A DNA stretch of 64,000 bases, from the NCBI GenBank assembly GCA_963800705.1, contig CAWDBV010000002.1:1-64000 (forward strand), given 5' to 3'. Below, in pieces: positions 17,432 to 25,910 of this stretch. The translations under genes and the position numbers were made by a program. Below the pieces are notes generated by a model, which made no database searches, was not told the origin of the DNA, and saw only the letters and a list, made by a program, of their open reading frames with translations. This DNA is from CAWDBV01 sp963800705 (GTDB taxonomy: Bacteria; Actinomycetota; Thermoleophilia; Solirubrobacterales; 70-9). Within the stretch, counting starts at the first letter, position 1. Each line of letters starts with the position of its first letter.

Positions 17432-17845
17432 CTACTCAGAGTCCTCGGACCCGCCGGCCTCGTCGAGGTCGAGCGCGGCGGAGTTGATGCAGTAGCGCTG
17501 CCCGGTCGGGTTCGGGCCGTCGTCGAAGACGTGCCCGAGGTGGCTGCCGCAGCGCGCGCAGCGGACCTCGGTTCGCTTCATCAGCATGCTGTTGTCCTCG
17601 ACGAGCTCGACGTTGTCGTCCTCGGAGGGCTCCCAGAAGCTCGGCCAGCCGGTCCCCGAGTCGAACTTGGTGTCGGAGTCGAACAGCGCCAAGCCGCAGG
17701 CGGCGCAGCGGTACATCCCGTCCTCCTTGGCGTCGTTGTAGATGCCGGTGAACGGGGGTTCGGTTCCGTGCTTGCGCAGGACGTCGTACTGCTCCTGGGT
17801 CAGCTCCTTGCGCCACTCATCCTCGGTCTTCTCGATCTTCTCCAT
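17432..17845 (-). CDS. msrB: peptide-methionine (R)-S-oxide reductase MsrB
   Basis: Repairs R-methionine sulfoxide in oxidised proteins. 137 residues. Zn ligands are C47/C50 and C96/C99. The catalytic Cys is C119 in RYCINSAAL. The substrate pocket motifs GTGWPSFWEP and HLGHVFDDGPNPTGQRYC are complete. N-terminus MEKIEKTEDEWRKELTQEQYDVLRKHGTE is typical of the family. Start ATG has GATACT 8 nt upstream, so it is probably leaderless. Converges on the response-regulator gene with a 9-nt gap. Confidence 0.95.
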   Translation of the reverse strand: MEKIEKTEDEWRKELTQEQYDVLRKHGTEPPFTGIYNDAKEDGMYRCAACGLALFDSDTKFDSGTGWPSFWEPSEDDNVELVEDNSMLMKRTEVRCARCGSHLGHVFDDGPNPTGQRYCINSAALDLDEAGGSEDSE

Positions 17846-17853
17846 GTTTTGAG

Positions 17854-17859
17854 AGTATC
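17854..17859 (-). promoter_or_regulatory. leaderless -10 box of msrB
   Basis: GATACT ending 8 nt before the msrB ATG, the same box and spacing used in the SnoaL array at 53.8-58.9 kb. The gap to the divergent gene at 17869 is only 23 bp, so the two promoters must overlap. Confidence 0.55.
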
Positions 17860-17868
17860 GGGCAGACG

Positions 17869-18390
17869 ATGTCGCGCCGCACCGCGCTGATCCTTTCCGG
17901 AGCCCTGTCGCTTGCGCTGCTCGTCTTCCTCTCGGCGATCGATCCGAGCACGCTCGGCGACGGCCGTGCCTCGATCGTCGAGTTCGAGTTCGCCGCCGAC
18001 GAGGAGCGGGCGGAGGAGATCACCGCAGGCTGGGGAGAGGACGGCCGCGACCGCGCGCGGCTCTCGCTGCGGGTGGACTTCGTCTATCTGATCGCCTACG
18101 GCCTCTTCTTCACGCTCGCGGCCGCCGCCACCCGCGACTGGGCGGCGCACCGAGGCCGCAGCCGGCTCGCTGCGCTCGGCGCTTTTGCCGTTCCGGCCGC
18201 GGCGGCCGGCGCCTCCTTCGACGCGATCGAGAACGTCTGCCTGCTGGTCGCGCTCGAGGGTCGCGGCGGCGACCTCGCCCCGCTGCTCGGGGCGGTCTGC
18301 GCGGGCCTCAAGTTCTTCTTCACGATTACGGCGATTCTCTACGTGCTCGCCGGGCTGGTGGCCCGGCTCCGCGATCGCCGCCGTGCCTGA
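17869..18390 (+). CDS. membrane protein of unknown function
   Basis: 173 residues with four hydrophobic segments: about 7-25, 70-86, 100-130 and 140-162. The loop between helices 1 and 2 (VEFEFAADEERAEEITAGWGEDGRDRARLSLRVD) is extracytoplasmic by the positive-inside rule. Helix 3 contains the polar SFDAIENVCLLV. No family recognised. The thioesterase gene starts inside its last codons, so the pair is an operon. Confidence 0.7.
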   Translation: MSRRTALILSGALSLALLVFLSAIDPSTLGDGRASIVEFEFAADEERAEEITAGWGEDGRDRARLSLRVDFVYLIAYGLFFTLAAAATRDWAAHRGRSRLAALGAFAVPAAAAGASFDAIENVCLLVALEGRGGDLAPLLGAVCAGLKFFFTITAILYVLAGLVARLRDRRRA

Positions 18391-19186
18391 GGCCTTCTAC
18401 GAGCGCGACGGGGAGCGCTTCATCTCCAGCGAGCTCACCCGCGGGCCCTGGGATCCCGGCTCCCAGCATGCCGGGCCGCCCGCGGCGCTGATCGGGCGCG
18501 AGATCGAGCGGCTCGGCGACGGTCGGATCGGCGGCCCCGAGGGCCCCGAGGCCCAGGTCGGCCGGGTCACCTACGAGATCCTGCGGCCGGTCCCGATCGC
18601 GTCGCTCACGGTCGAGGCCGAGATCGTCCGTCCCGGGCGCAGCGTCGAGCTGATCGAGGCGACGCTCTCCTCGGAAGAGGGGCCCGCGATCCGCGCCACC
18701 GCCTGGCGGGTGCGCCGCAAAGAGGTCGAGCTTGAGCCCGAGCCGCAGGCGCCCGAGCCGCCGCCGCGGCCCGAGGACGCCGAGCCGAAGCCGTTCTTCG
18801 ACACCGGCCAGGACGCCGGCTATCACACCGGGATGGAGTACCGGTTCGTCTCCGGAGCGTTTCTGGAGATGGGGCCGGCGGTCGTCTGGATGCGGATGCG
18901 CCACCCGCTCGTCGCCGGCGAGCGGCCCTCGCCGCTCACCCGGGTCCTGATCGTCGCCGACACCGGCAACGGGGTTAGCGCCGCCGTCCACCTCGACAGC
19001 TTCCTGTTCATCAACGTCGATCTGAGCGTCCACCTGCACCGGATGCCGGAGGGCGAATGGGTGATGCTCGACGCGGTCACCCGCCCCGAGCCGACCGGGG
19101 TCGGGCTCAGCGACACGCTGCTGCTCGACGAGCGCGGCCCGATCGGCCGCGCCGCACAGACGCTGTTGGTCGATCGCCGGGGCTAG
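18383..19186 (+). CDS. double-hotdog acyl-CoA thioesterase-like protein
   Basis: 267-residue protein of the TesB/4HBT_3 thioesterase-like superfamily, expected to hydrolyse acyl-CoA thioesters. The first hotdog begins EAFYERDGERFISSELTRGPWDPGSQHAGPPAALIGREIE, with the HAGPPAAL helix that carries the active-site region. VTYEILRPVPIASLTVEAEIVRPGRSVELIEATL is the matching sheet. A Pro/Glu-rich linker (about residues 115-140) leads to the second hotdog, ending FINVDLSVHLHRMPEGEWVMLDA and GPIGRAAQTLLVDRR. GTG 18383 overlaps the upstream stop. Confidence 0.8.
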   Translation: MPEAFYERDGERFISSELTRGPWDPGSQHAGPPAALIGREIERLGDGRIGGPEGPEAQVGRVTYEILRPVPIASLTVEAEIVRPGRSVELIEATLSSEEGPAIRATAWRVRRKEVELEPEPQAPEPPPRPEDAEPKPFFDTGQDAGYHTGMEYRFVSGAFLEMGPAVVWMRMRHPLVAGERPSPLTRVLIVADTGNGVSAAVHLDSFLFINVDLSVHLHRMPEGEWVMLDAVTRPEPTGVGLSDTLLLDERGPIGRAAQTLLVDRRG

Positions 19187-20235
19187 AAACCCGCTGCGCC
19201 CGGCATCCACTCGGGCGCGTAGGCCGGGTAGCCGACGCCGCGCATGTGGAAGCGGGTCGCGCGCGCCGAGCGCGGGTAGCGGAACAGGCTGAGCGGGTTC
19301 GTCCGGCCGCCGAAGCTCGTGTGGTAGATCATCATCCGGACCCGCGGCCGGGTGCGGCGCCAGCGGAACAGCTCCCTGACGAAGCCGGGGTTGTCGGCGT
19401 CCCAGATCCCCCACTCGCCGAGCGCGAACGGCATGCCGCGGTAGCGCTTGTAGAACTTGGCGAGGTGCCGGAAGGCCGGGTACTTGGAGTAGGTGTCGGT
19501 GCCGACCCAGTCGACGTACTCGGGGCCGGGCCAGTACATGCCGGGCCGCTGGCCGCTGGTGCGCGGCGAGCCGTAGACGAGCGGGCACCAGATCAGCGCG
19601 ACGTTCGGGGCGGCGAGCGTCGCCGGAATCGCGACCCTGCCCTTGCGGAGCGGCGGCAGGCCGGCGGCCGAGAGGCGGGCGTTGATGTCGACGCTGGTGC
19701 CGCCGCCGCGGACGATGATCGCCATTCGCCGCCAGGCATCGATGTAGGCGCTCTGGCTGAACTCCGAGCCGCGGCTCGATCCGGTTGCCGCGTAGGCCGA
19801 GTAGGCGTTGTGGCCGTTGTTCATCTCGCCGAGCCAGCGCAGGTAGGTGATCTGCGGGGTTTTGGCGAGCTCGATGTTGAGGGTGAGCAGGTAGTCGTCG
19901 CCCTCTCCGCTGGCGATGTCGGCCGGGCTGATGATCCCCGGCTGTCCGTAGCCGCGCGCGGTCGAGATCGAGAGCACGCCGCGGACGCGGTAGCCGCGCC
20001 AGCGCGTCAGCGCCTCGCTCGGGTTGGTGCCGAAGGTGTGGAAGGCCTGCACGATCGGCAGGTGCGGCTTGCCGACCAGCGCCGAGAAGTCGTTGAAGTC
20101 GGCGTCGATCGCGGTGTCGGTAACCCCGGCGTAGACCTGGCCCGGCGGCGGCGCGAACGGCGCCGCGCCCGCGGTCGCGGGCAGAAACAGCGCCGCGCAG
20201 GCGGCGACCACGGCGGCGAGAGCCCTGGCACTCAT
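19183..20235 (-). CDS. secreted GH26-like glycoside hydrolase
   Basis: 350-residue secreted protein. Signal peptide MSARALAAVVAACAALFLPATAGAAP has a likely cleavage after AGA. The TIM-barrel sequence resembles GH26 endo-mannanases: acid/base Glu E137 in YLRWLGEMNNG and nucleophile E274 in FALGEWGIWD. VDWVGTDTYSKYP and the GISTxRG-like strand are further barrel elements. Substrate unproven; beta-mannan or another beta-glycan is likely. ATG 20235 is chosen for the compact signal peptide; an ATG six codons upstream at 20253 is also possible. It converges on the thioesterase gene with a 4-nt overlap. Confidence 0.8.
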   Translation of the reverse strand: MSARALAAVVAACAALFLPATAGAAPFAPPPGQVYAGVTDTAIDADFNDFSALVGKPHLPIVQAFHTFGTNPSEALTRWRGYRVRGVLSISTARGYGQPGIISPADIASGEGDDYLLTLNIELAKTPQITYLRWLGEMNNGHNAYSAYAATGSSRGSEFSQSAYIDAWRRMAIIVRGGGTSVDINARLSAAGLPPLRKGRVAIPATLAAPNVALIWCPLVYGSPRTSGQRPGMYWPGPEYVDWVGTDTYSKYPAFRHLAKFYKRYRGMPFALGEWGIWDADNPGFVRELFRWRRTRPRVRMMIYHTSFGGRTNPLSLFRYPRSARATRFHMRGVGYPAYAPEWMPGAAGF

Positions 20236-20371
20236 CGTTGCTTGCGAACACATAGTCGCCGCTCAGGGTTGCGGGCTGGGCGTTGCTCCAATGCAAAGGA
20301 GCGACCAAAGGCAGCTCGAGGTTGTGTGGAACTAGATAGGCGTTATCCCGCCGGGTAGAGCTGCCGTTGAA

Positions 20372-20462
20372 CGGAGGGGGAGGGATTCGAACCCCCGGAC
20401 CGGGAGAACCCGGTCAACAGCTTTCAAGGCTGCCGCAATAAGCCAGACTCTGCCACCCCTCC
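20372..20462 (-). tRNA. tRNA-Ser(UGA)
   Basis: 91-nt class II tRNA on the minus strand. The acceptor stem GGAGGGG pairs with CCCCTCC, and the anticodon TGA lies in CTTGAAA. A long variable arm (GACCGGGTTCTCCCGGTC region) marks it as serine. The T-loop is GGTTCGAATCC. No CCA is encoded. Confidence 0.95.
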
Positions 20463-20484
20463 GGGGAATTTGAGGGTAGCCGTA

Positions 20485-20490
20485 TATGTT
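20485..20490 (+). promoter_or_regulatory. leaderless -10 box of the NTF2-like gene
   Basis: TATGTT followed by 9 nt and TTG 20500. Supports the TTG start at 20500 over the one at 20470. Confidence 0.45.
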
Positions 20491-20499
20491 GTTGCCGCC

Positions 20500-20973
20500 T
20501 TGCCCGACAACGCCCAGATCATCGTCCGCTTCTACGACGCCTTCGCGCGTCGCGACGGCGATGCGATGGCCGCCTGCTACCAGACCGATGCGCGCTTCTC
20601 CGACCCGGTGTTCCGGAACCTTCGCGGCAGGGAGCCCGGCCAGATGTGGCGGATGCTGACCGAGCCCGAAGAATCGGACCTGAAGGTCGAGCTGCTCGGC
20701 CATTTCGCCGAAGGCGAGACCGGCGCGGCGCACTGGCGAGCCACATACACCTTCCCCGATACGGGGCGGCTCGTCGTCAACGACATCCGGGCAAGCTTCC
20801 ACTTCACCGACGGCAAGATCGCCGACCACGTCGACGACTTCGATCTGCACAAGTGGATGGGTCAGGCGCTGGGACTGCCGGGGAAGCTGCTCGGCGGCAC
20901 CCCGATCCTGAAGGCGATCACCCGCCGCAGGGCGAGGCGCCGGCTCGACGAGTTCATCGTTAACGACAACTGA
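20500..20973 (+). CDS. NTF2/SnoaL-like protein
   Basis: 157-residue cone-shaped NTF2-like fold: helix AQIIVRFYDAFARRDGDAMAACY, then DARFSDPVFRNLRGREPGQMWRML, and the sheet HWRATYTFPDTGRLVVNDIRASFHFTDGKIADHVDDFDLHKW. The C-terminal extension (GLPGKLLGGTPILKAITRRRARRRLDEFI) is amphipathic and very basic. The DHVDDFD region resembles ketosteroid-isomerase-like NTF2 proteins. Ligand unknown. It lacks the EALEAAGLSE end of the array proteins at 53.8 kb, so it is a distant relative. It is divergent from tRNA-Ser. Confidence 0.8.
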   Translation: MPDNAQIIVRFYDAFARRDGDAMAACYQTDARFSDPVFRNLRGREPGQMWRMLTEPEESDLKVELLGHFAEGETGAAHWRATYTFPDTGRLVVNDIRASFHFTDGKIADHVDDFDLHKWMGQALGLPGKLLGGTPILKAITRRRARRRLDEFIVNDN

Positions 20974-20979
20974 GGCTGA

Positions 20980-22887
20980 CTAACTCGCCGCTGGTACCGC
21001 GGGCGAGCGCTCGGTCGCCGATGCCTCGGTCCCCGACGGTGGGCGTCCGTAGCGGCGCCCGAGCCGGTCGAGCGCCCAGCCGAGCAGCATCACGAGGCCG
21101 AACACGATCGTGCCGACGACGCCGTAGGCGACCAGCGGCAGCGCCGCCGCGACGTCGTCCTTCTGCTCGCGCTGCAGGACCTCCTTGTCATCGACAAAGG
21201 TGCGCGTGAAGCTGGCCGCTGCAGGGACCTCGGGAGCCGGGATCGCCTCGTCGCGCGGCATGAAGATCGGCGCGCCGTTGATCGAATCACGCTTATGGAC
21301 GCGGAGGATCGCCTTCCACTCACCGTGGACCGGGATCGGCTTGGTGGTCTCGAAGCTGCCCGGCCCGGTGCGGCGCAGGTCGTCGATGACCAGGCCGCCG
21401 CCCTGCCATGCGGTGATGTTGACCCAGTCGGCATCGGCGGCAGCACTCGGGGGGTCGATGCGGATGTCGGCTTCGACTTCGCGGTTCGGCGGCGGTGAGA
21501 CCTCCCGCAGGGCGACGTTGGCGCGAACGCCCTCGTCGGGACTCGTCCGCAGGCCGTACCCGATGACGGCGACGATCACCAGCAGCCCGGCGACGGCTGG
21601 GAGCGCGCCTGCGTATCGGGCTCCCTTCAGCGGCACCGTGAACGCGCTGCCGACGAAGGCGCCCAGCAGCCCGGCTGCGAGCCCGATGACCGCGGTCAGC
21701 GCAAGCGCCTCGCCGACCAGCGATTCCGGCCATGCGATCGGCATCCAGAGGTGGGACCAGCCGTATTCGGCGGCGAAACCAACGGTGCCCGCGAGCACGC
21801 CCGCGAGCGCGCCGAACGAGTAAGCGCGGCGCGTGGCGATCAACAGCGCCGCGATCTCTACGCAGGCGGCTTCGGCGATGTAAAGCGGGAAGTGGGGCGT
21901 CGTCTCGCCAAGCAGCGGGCCGACGATCAGCGCCAGCGCGCCTCGGACGACGATGAAAAAGCCGGCCGCGAACAGAGCGCCGCCGGGGCCGGCGTACATG
22001 CGCGCGGTGACGAGCGCGAAGCCAGCGGCGAAAGCGATCATCAGCGGCTCGAAGATGAACCGGAACTGAGGAACACCGAAGTCGAACTCGGCCTGGAAGG
22101 TCGAGAGACCGATAAGCAGACCTCCGCAGGCGGCACCGGCGCGGTAGCGACTGAACAGCTCTCCGAATCGCGCCAGCAGGCCATCGGGGCGGCTGGCAGT
22201 CGGCCGCTCGCCCTCGGTGGCGCCCTCGACAGTGAGCGCGCCGACGCCGAGCAGCGAGATCCCGGCTCCGCCGATCAGCATCAGGTGGGTCGGGCCCCAG
22301 AGCGTCACGTCCTGCCCGAAGGCGCGGTGCCAGAGATCGTCGAGCGGGAAGCCGATCAGCGCGAACGAGCTGCAGGCGAGCAGCACGATGCCGCCGACCG
22401 GCGCGTACCAGTCGCCCATCACCTTTACCGCGGCGCGCCCGGGGCGCTCGCCGCCCTGTGGGAGCACGCAGGCGAGCATCCCCGCCATCCAGATCCCGTA
22501 GAGGCCGAAGAGGATGAAGTAGTGGGCGGGGTTGGCGAGCGGCCCGGCGTCGCGGCCCTCGTCGATGTGCAGGGAGATGTCCCAGTACATGCCGAGAACG
22601 GCGATCAGAAGCGACACGGTGGCGACGATTGCGGGGAGGGCGGCCCAGGAGGCGAGGCCGCTCGAGCGCGAGGCGAAGTCCGCGAGCCTCGCGAGAAGCT
22701 GGGTGCGGCCGGTGCGGTGCGCCCAGGCGACGATCATGAGCGCGGTCGTCGCGAGCGCCGCGCCGCCTGTGGCGAGCACGACCTCGCCCAACGCGGCGCC
22801 GCCAGCGGGCTCGGAGCCGGTTGCTGCGGCCAGTTGTGCGGTGATCTGCGTCGTTAGCTCCATATACCCACGGTGGTCCATACCCAC
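20980..22887 (-). CDS. large polytopic membrane protein of unknown function
   Basis: 635 residues with roughly 13 to 15 hydrophobic helices over residues 35-430. A soluble extracytoplasmic beta-rich domain (about 445-575) and a final helix (about 580-605) follow. Notable polar positions in the membrane region are MYWDISLHIDEGRDAGPLANPAHYFILFGLYGIW, LDDLWHRAFGQDVTLWGPTHLMLI and YGWSHLWMP. The repeated His/Asp/Trp at membrane borders suggests a metal or haem site or redox role. No family assigned. GTG 22887 has TAACGT 9 nt upstream; ATG 22881 or 22863 are alternatives. A MerR-type gene is divergent and is the obvious regulator. Confidence 0.75.
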   Translation of the reverse strand: MGMDHRGYMELTTQITAQLAAATGSEPAGGAALGEVVLATGGAALATTALMIVAWAHRTGRTQLLARLADFASRSSGLASWAALPAIVATVSLLIAVLGMYWDISLHIDEGRDAGPLANPAHYFILFGLYGIWMAGMLACVLPQGGERPGRAAVKVMGDWYAPVGGIVLLACSSFALIGFPLDDLWHRAFGQDVTLWGPTHLMLIGGAGISLLGVGALTVEGATEGERPTASRPDGLLARFGELFSRYRAGAACGGLLIGLSTFQAEFDFGVPQFRFIFEPLMIAFAAGFALVTARMYAGPGGALFAAGFFIVVRGALALIVGPLLGETTPHFPLYIAEAACVEIAALLIATRRAYSFGALAGVLAGTVGFAAEYGWSHLWMPIAWPESLVGEALALTAVIGLAAGLLGAFVGSAFTVPLKGARYAGALPAVAGLLVIVAVIGYGLRTSPDEGVRANVALREVSPPPNREVEADIRIDPPSAAADADWVNITAWQGGGLVIDDLRRTGPGSFETTKPIPVHGEWKAILRVHKRDSINGAPIFMPRDEAIPAPEVPAAASFTRTFVDDKEVLQREQKDDVAAALPLVAYGVVGTIVFGLVMLLGWALDRLGRRYGRPPSGTEASATERSPAVPAAS

Positions 22888-22942
22888 CGCGCGGGAACGT
22901 TACACCATTTGATGTCACATACGGCGGGGGTAAGATGTCTGT
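22888..22942. promoter_or_regulatory. divergent promoters between the membrane protein and MerR genes
   Basis: Minus-strand TAACGT (22897-22902) lies 9 nt from GTG 22887. Plus-strand TAAGAT (22931-22936) lies 6 nt from GTG 22943. Between them an imperfect dyad GTTACA-8 nt-TGTCAC could be the MerR-type operator. Confidence 0.45.
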
Positions 22943-23716
22943 GTGAGCGACGTCACGGAGAAACCGAAAGGCGATCCGGAGTCCGGAGAGATGACCGTCG
23001 ATGCGCTCGCCCGCCGCGCGGGGATGACCGTGCGCAACGTCCGCGCCCACCAGTCGCGCGGACTGCTTCCGGCCCCCGAGGTCCGCGCCCGCACCGGCTA
23101 CTACAACGACGAACACCTGCAGCGGCTGAGGCTGATCACCGAGCTCCAGGAGGCCGGCCTCAGCCTGCGGGCGGTCGAGCGCGCGCTCGATGGCGGGCTC
23201 GCCTCGGCGCCCGGCGAGGCGCTCGATTTCTCGCGTGCGCTGGTCAGCGCCTTCGGCGAGGAGCAGCCGGAGGTCGTGACCACGAAAGAGCTCGAGGAAG
23301 AGTGGGGGCAGAACCCCGAACTGCTCAGGAAGGTCGAGAAGCTCGGCTTGGTGACGCCTCTCGGCGGCGGCACGTGGGAGGTGCGGAGCCCGCGGCTTCG
23401 ACGCGCTTCGCGCGAGCTCGCCGAGCTCGGAATAGCCCCCGAGACCGCGGTCAAGGTCGTGAAGCTGCTCCAGGACAACTCGAAGGCGATCGCCCGCGCC
23501 TACGTCGAGCTGTTCCTGAAGGAGGTCTGGCGCCCGTTCCAGGCGAGCGGCGAGCCGACCGAAGGTTGGCCCGAGGTGACCGAGGCGCTCGAGCGACTGC
23601 GCCCGCTCGCAAGCCAGTCGCTCGTCGCCGTGTTCGAGGTCGTGATGTCGGATGCGGTCGAGAAGGCGCTCGGGCGCGAGCTGAAGCGCCTTGCGAGCGG
23701 CGACAAACGCCGCTGA
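22943..23716 (+). CDS. MerR-family transcriptional regulator
   Basis: 257 residues. The N-terminal winged HTH reads MTVDALARRAGMTVRNVRAHQSRGLLPAPEVRARTGYYNDEHLQRLRLITELQEAGLSLRAVERAL, a textbook MerR DNA-binding domain. No metal-binding cysteines are present. The C-terminal effector part (about 115-250) is helical: a second wHTH-like segment (KELEEEWGQNPELLRKVEKLGLVTPL) and AIARAYVELFLKEVWRPFQ. This layout is common in actinobacterial MerR proteins with unknown inducers. Probable target: the divergent membrane protein. Confidence 0.88.
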   Translation: MSDVTEKPKGDPESGEMTVDALARRAGMTVRNVRAHQSRGLLPAPEVRARTGYYNDEHLQRLRLITELQEAGLSLRAVERALDGGLASAPGEALDFSRALVSAFGEEQPEVVTTKELEEEWGQNPELLRKVEKLGLVTPLGGGTWEVRSPRLRRASRELAELGIAPETAVKVVKLLQDNSKAIARAYVELFLKEVWRPFQASGEPTEGWPEVTEALERLRPLASQSLVAVFEVVMSDAVEKALGRELKRLASGDKRR

Positions 23717-23717
23717 C

Positions 23718-23723
23718 TACTCT
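23718..23723 (+). promoter_or_regulatory. leaderless -10 box of the lactone oxidase gene
   Basis: TACTCT, 7 nt before ATG 23731, just after the MerR stop. Confidence 0.5.
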
Positions 23724-23730
23724 CCGCTGA

Positions 23731-25053
23731 ATGGCGAATGGGACGGCCAAGGAGTGGCGCAACTGGGCGCGCGACCAGCGCTGCACCCCGGCGCGGATCG
23801 AGCGCCCGGAATCGCTCGGCGAGCTCAGCGACGTCGTTCGCCGTGCCGCCGACGACGGGCTCACGGTCCGTGCCGCCGGCTCGGGGCACTCGTTCACCGA
23901 CATCGCCTGCACGGGCGGGGTGATGGTCGACGTCTCGAAGATGAACCGGCTGCTCGAGGTCGACCCCGAGTCCGGCCTCGCCAAGGTCGAGGCCGGAATC
24001 GGCCTCCGCGAGATGAACGAGCGGCTCTATGTCGACCACGGCCGCTCGATGGAGAACCTCGGCGACATCGACAAGCAATCGGCCTCCGGAGCGGTTGCGA
24101 CGGCGACCCACGGCACCGGCTCGAGCTTCCGCAACATCTCCTCGCAGATCGAGGCGGTCGAGGTCGTGATCGGCGACGGCTCGGTGGTCGAGATCGACGG
24201 CACCGACCCGGAGATGCTCGCCGCCGTGCGGGTCTCGCTCGGCGCGCTGGGGATCATGGCGACGATCACGTTCCGGACCGTGCCCGCCTTCACGATCCGC
24301 AGGGTCGACTCGCCGCTGCCGCTTGATGAGACCCTGGAGCGGATCGACGAGCTCGCCGACGGCTCCGACCACTTCGAGTTCTACGTCTTCCCCCACACCG
24401 AAACCGCGCTGCTGCGCAAGAGCGAGCGCACAGATCAGGAACCCCGGCCGAAGAATCGAGCGGCCGAGTGGGTGGACGAGGTGCTGCTCGAGAACTACGG
24501 GATGGGTTTGATCGCTCGCTACGGCCGGATGCGGCCGAAGGCGATCCCGAAGCTTGCGCGGCTCGCCGAGCGCGGATTCACCGGCGGTGAGAAGGTCGAC
24601 CGCTCCTACAAGGTCTTCGCCAGCCAGCGCCGGATCCGCTTCACCGAGATGGAGTACGCGGTCCCGCGCCGACACGCCGCCGAGGTGCTCCCGAAGGTGA
24701 TCTCGCTCGCCGAGAGCCCCGAGCTCGCGGTCAGCTTCCCGATCGAGGTCCGCTTCGTGGGCGCCGACGAAGCACCGCTGTCCACCGCCGAGGGGCGCGA
24801 CACCTGCTACATCGCGGTCCACATGTTCGAGGGCATGCCCTGGGAGCCCTACTTCCGCGGCGTCGAGGAGATCATGAACGGGTACGGAGGCCGCCCCCAC
24901 TGGGGCAAGCGCCACTTCCAGACCGCCGAGACCCTCGCCGACCGCTACCCGAAATGGGAGGACTTTCAGCGGGTGCGGGCTCGCCTCGACCCCGGCGGGC
25001 GATTCCGAAACGACTACACCGACCGGGTGCTCGGGCCGGCGACGGCGTCGTGA
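23731..25053 (+). CDS. FAD-linked sugar-1,4-lactone oxidase (ALO/GULO family)
   Basis: 440-residue VAO-type flavoprotein that oxidises aldono-lactones such as D-arabinono-, L-gulono- or xylono-lactone, or alditols. FAD-binding domain: VRAAGSGHSFTDIACTGGVMVDVSKMNRLLEVD, then IDKQSASGAVATATHGTGSSFRNIS, the usual SGAxxTxTHGTG signature. The C-terminal ALO domain ends GGRPHWGKRHF, the HWGK motif that holds the flavin and active-site Lys. Cytosolic: no signal peptide. The next gene starts in its stop codon, so the two are co-translated. Confidence 0.9.
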   Translation: MANGTAKEWRNWARDQRCTPARIERPESLGELSDVVRRAADDGLTVRAAGSGHSFTDIACTGGVMVDVSKMNRLLEVDPESGLAKVEAGIGLREMNERLYVDHGRSMENLGDIDKQSASGAVATATHGTGSSFRNISSQIEAVEVVIGDGSVVEIDGTDPEMLAAVRVSLGALGIMATITFRTVPAFTIRRVDSPLPLDETLERIDELADGSDHFEFYVFPHTETALLRKSERTDQEPRPKNRAAEWVDEVLLENYGMGLIARYGRMRPKAIPKLARLAERGFTGGEKVDRSYKVFASQRRIRFTEMEYAVPRRHAAEVLPKVISLAESPELAVSFPIEVRFVGADEAPLSTAEGRDTCYIAVHMFEGMPWEPYFRGVEEIMNGYGGRPHWGKRHFQTAETLADRYPKWEDFQRVRARLDPGGRFRNDYTDRVLGPATAS

Positions 25054-25817
25054 GATCCCGCAGCGGACAACCTAAGCCGGAAAGCGTCTGGGTCGTGCTG
25101 CCGACCTACGACGAGGCCGAGAACCTCGAGGCGCTCGTCGCCGCGGTCCGCGGCCAGCTCGCCGCCGAGCCCGGATCGCACCAGATCCTCGTCGTCGACG
25201 ACAACTCACCTGACGGCACCGGCGATGTCGCGGACAAGCTTGCAGCGGCGTCCCCCGATGTGCGCGTTCTACACCGCGAACGGAAGGAAGGCCTCGGGCC
25301 CGCCTACATCGCCGGCTTTCGCGAGGCGCTCGCCGGCGGCGCCGATCTGATCGTGACCATGGACGCGGACTTCTCTCACGACCCCACCTATGTGCCCGCG
25401 CTCCTGCACGCCGCCGCGGACACCGACCTTGTGCTCGGGTCGCGCTACGTCGAGGGCGGCGGGGTGACCGAGTGGGGGCCGATGCGGCGCGCGATCAGCC
25501 GCGGGGGCTCGGCCTACGCCCGGATCATGCTCGGGATCGGGGTCCGCGACCTGACCGGCGGCTTCAAGGTCTTTCAGCGCGATGTGCTCGAGGCGATCGA
25601 CCTCGACAAGGTCGAGTCGAAGGGCTACGCGTTCCAGGTCGAGATGACCTACCGCGCGATCCGCGCCGGATTCGACGTCAAAGAGGTGCCGATCGTGTTC
25701 AGGGAGCGGCAGATCGGGGCATCTAAGATGAGCCGGGCGATCGTCGCCGAGGCCATCTGGCGGGTCCCGACGTTACGCTGGCGGGTGCCGAGCCGCAGAC
25801 GCCGGCCGAGGCAGTAA
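25050..25817 (+). CDS. polyprenol-phosphate mannosyltransferase-like GT2 enzyme
   Basis: 255-residue GT-A family 2 glycosyltransferase similar to dolichol-/polyprenol-phosphate mannose synthases (Ppm1). These transfer mannose from GDP-mannose to a lipid carrier for cell-wall glycan or O-mannosylation. Motifs: VWVVLPTYDEAENLEALV, LVVDDNSPDGTGDVAD, the metal-binding DxD in VTMDADFSHDP, LVLGSRYVEGGGVTEWG, LTGGFKVF and VPIVFRERQIGASKMS. It lacks the C-terminal membrane domain of fused forms; the tail is basic (RWRVPSRRRRPRQ). GTG 25050 overlaps the upstream stop. Confidence 0.88.
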   Translation: MRSRSGQPKPESVWVVLPTYDEAENLEALVAAVRGQLAAEPGSHQILVVDDNSPDGTGDVADKLAAASPDVRVLHRERKEGLGPAYIAGFREALAGGADLIVTMDADFSHDPTYVPALLHAAADTDLVLGSRYVEGGGVTEWGPMRRAISRGGSAYARIMLGIGVRDLTGGFKVFQRDVLEAIDLDKVESKGYAFQVEMTYRAIRAGFDVKEVPIVFRERQIGASKMSRAIVAEAIWRVPTLRWRVPSRRRRPRQ

Positions 25818-25842
25818 GTGAGACGGGCCTTGCTTCATTTTG

Positions 25843-25904
25843 TATAGTATTGAGAAGTAACCGACGCAACCAGATCGCACCGACCAACCGAGACAACTGA
25901 GGAG
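25843..25904 (+). promoter_or_regulatory. trxA promoter and Shine-Dalgarno
   Basis: TATAGT at 25843-25848 sits in an unusually AT-rich patch, followed by a leader of about 55 nt with GAGGAG at 25899-25904, six bases before TTG 25911. One of the few clearly leadered genes in this segment. Confidence 0.55.
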
Positions 25905-25910
25905 ACCACA

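Noticed and set aside
20470..20499. Earlier TTG start for the NTF2-like gene
   Set aside because: It would place the TATGTT box inside the coding region and adds residues foreign to the family.
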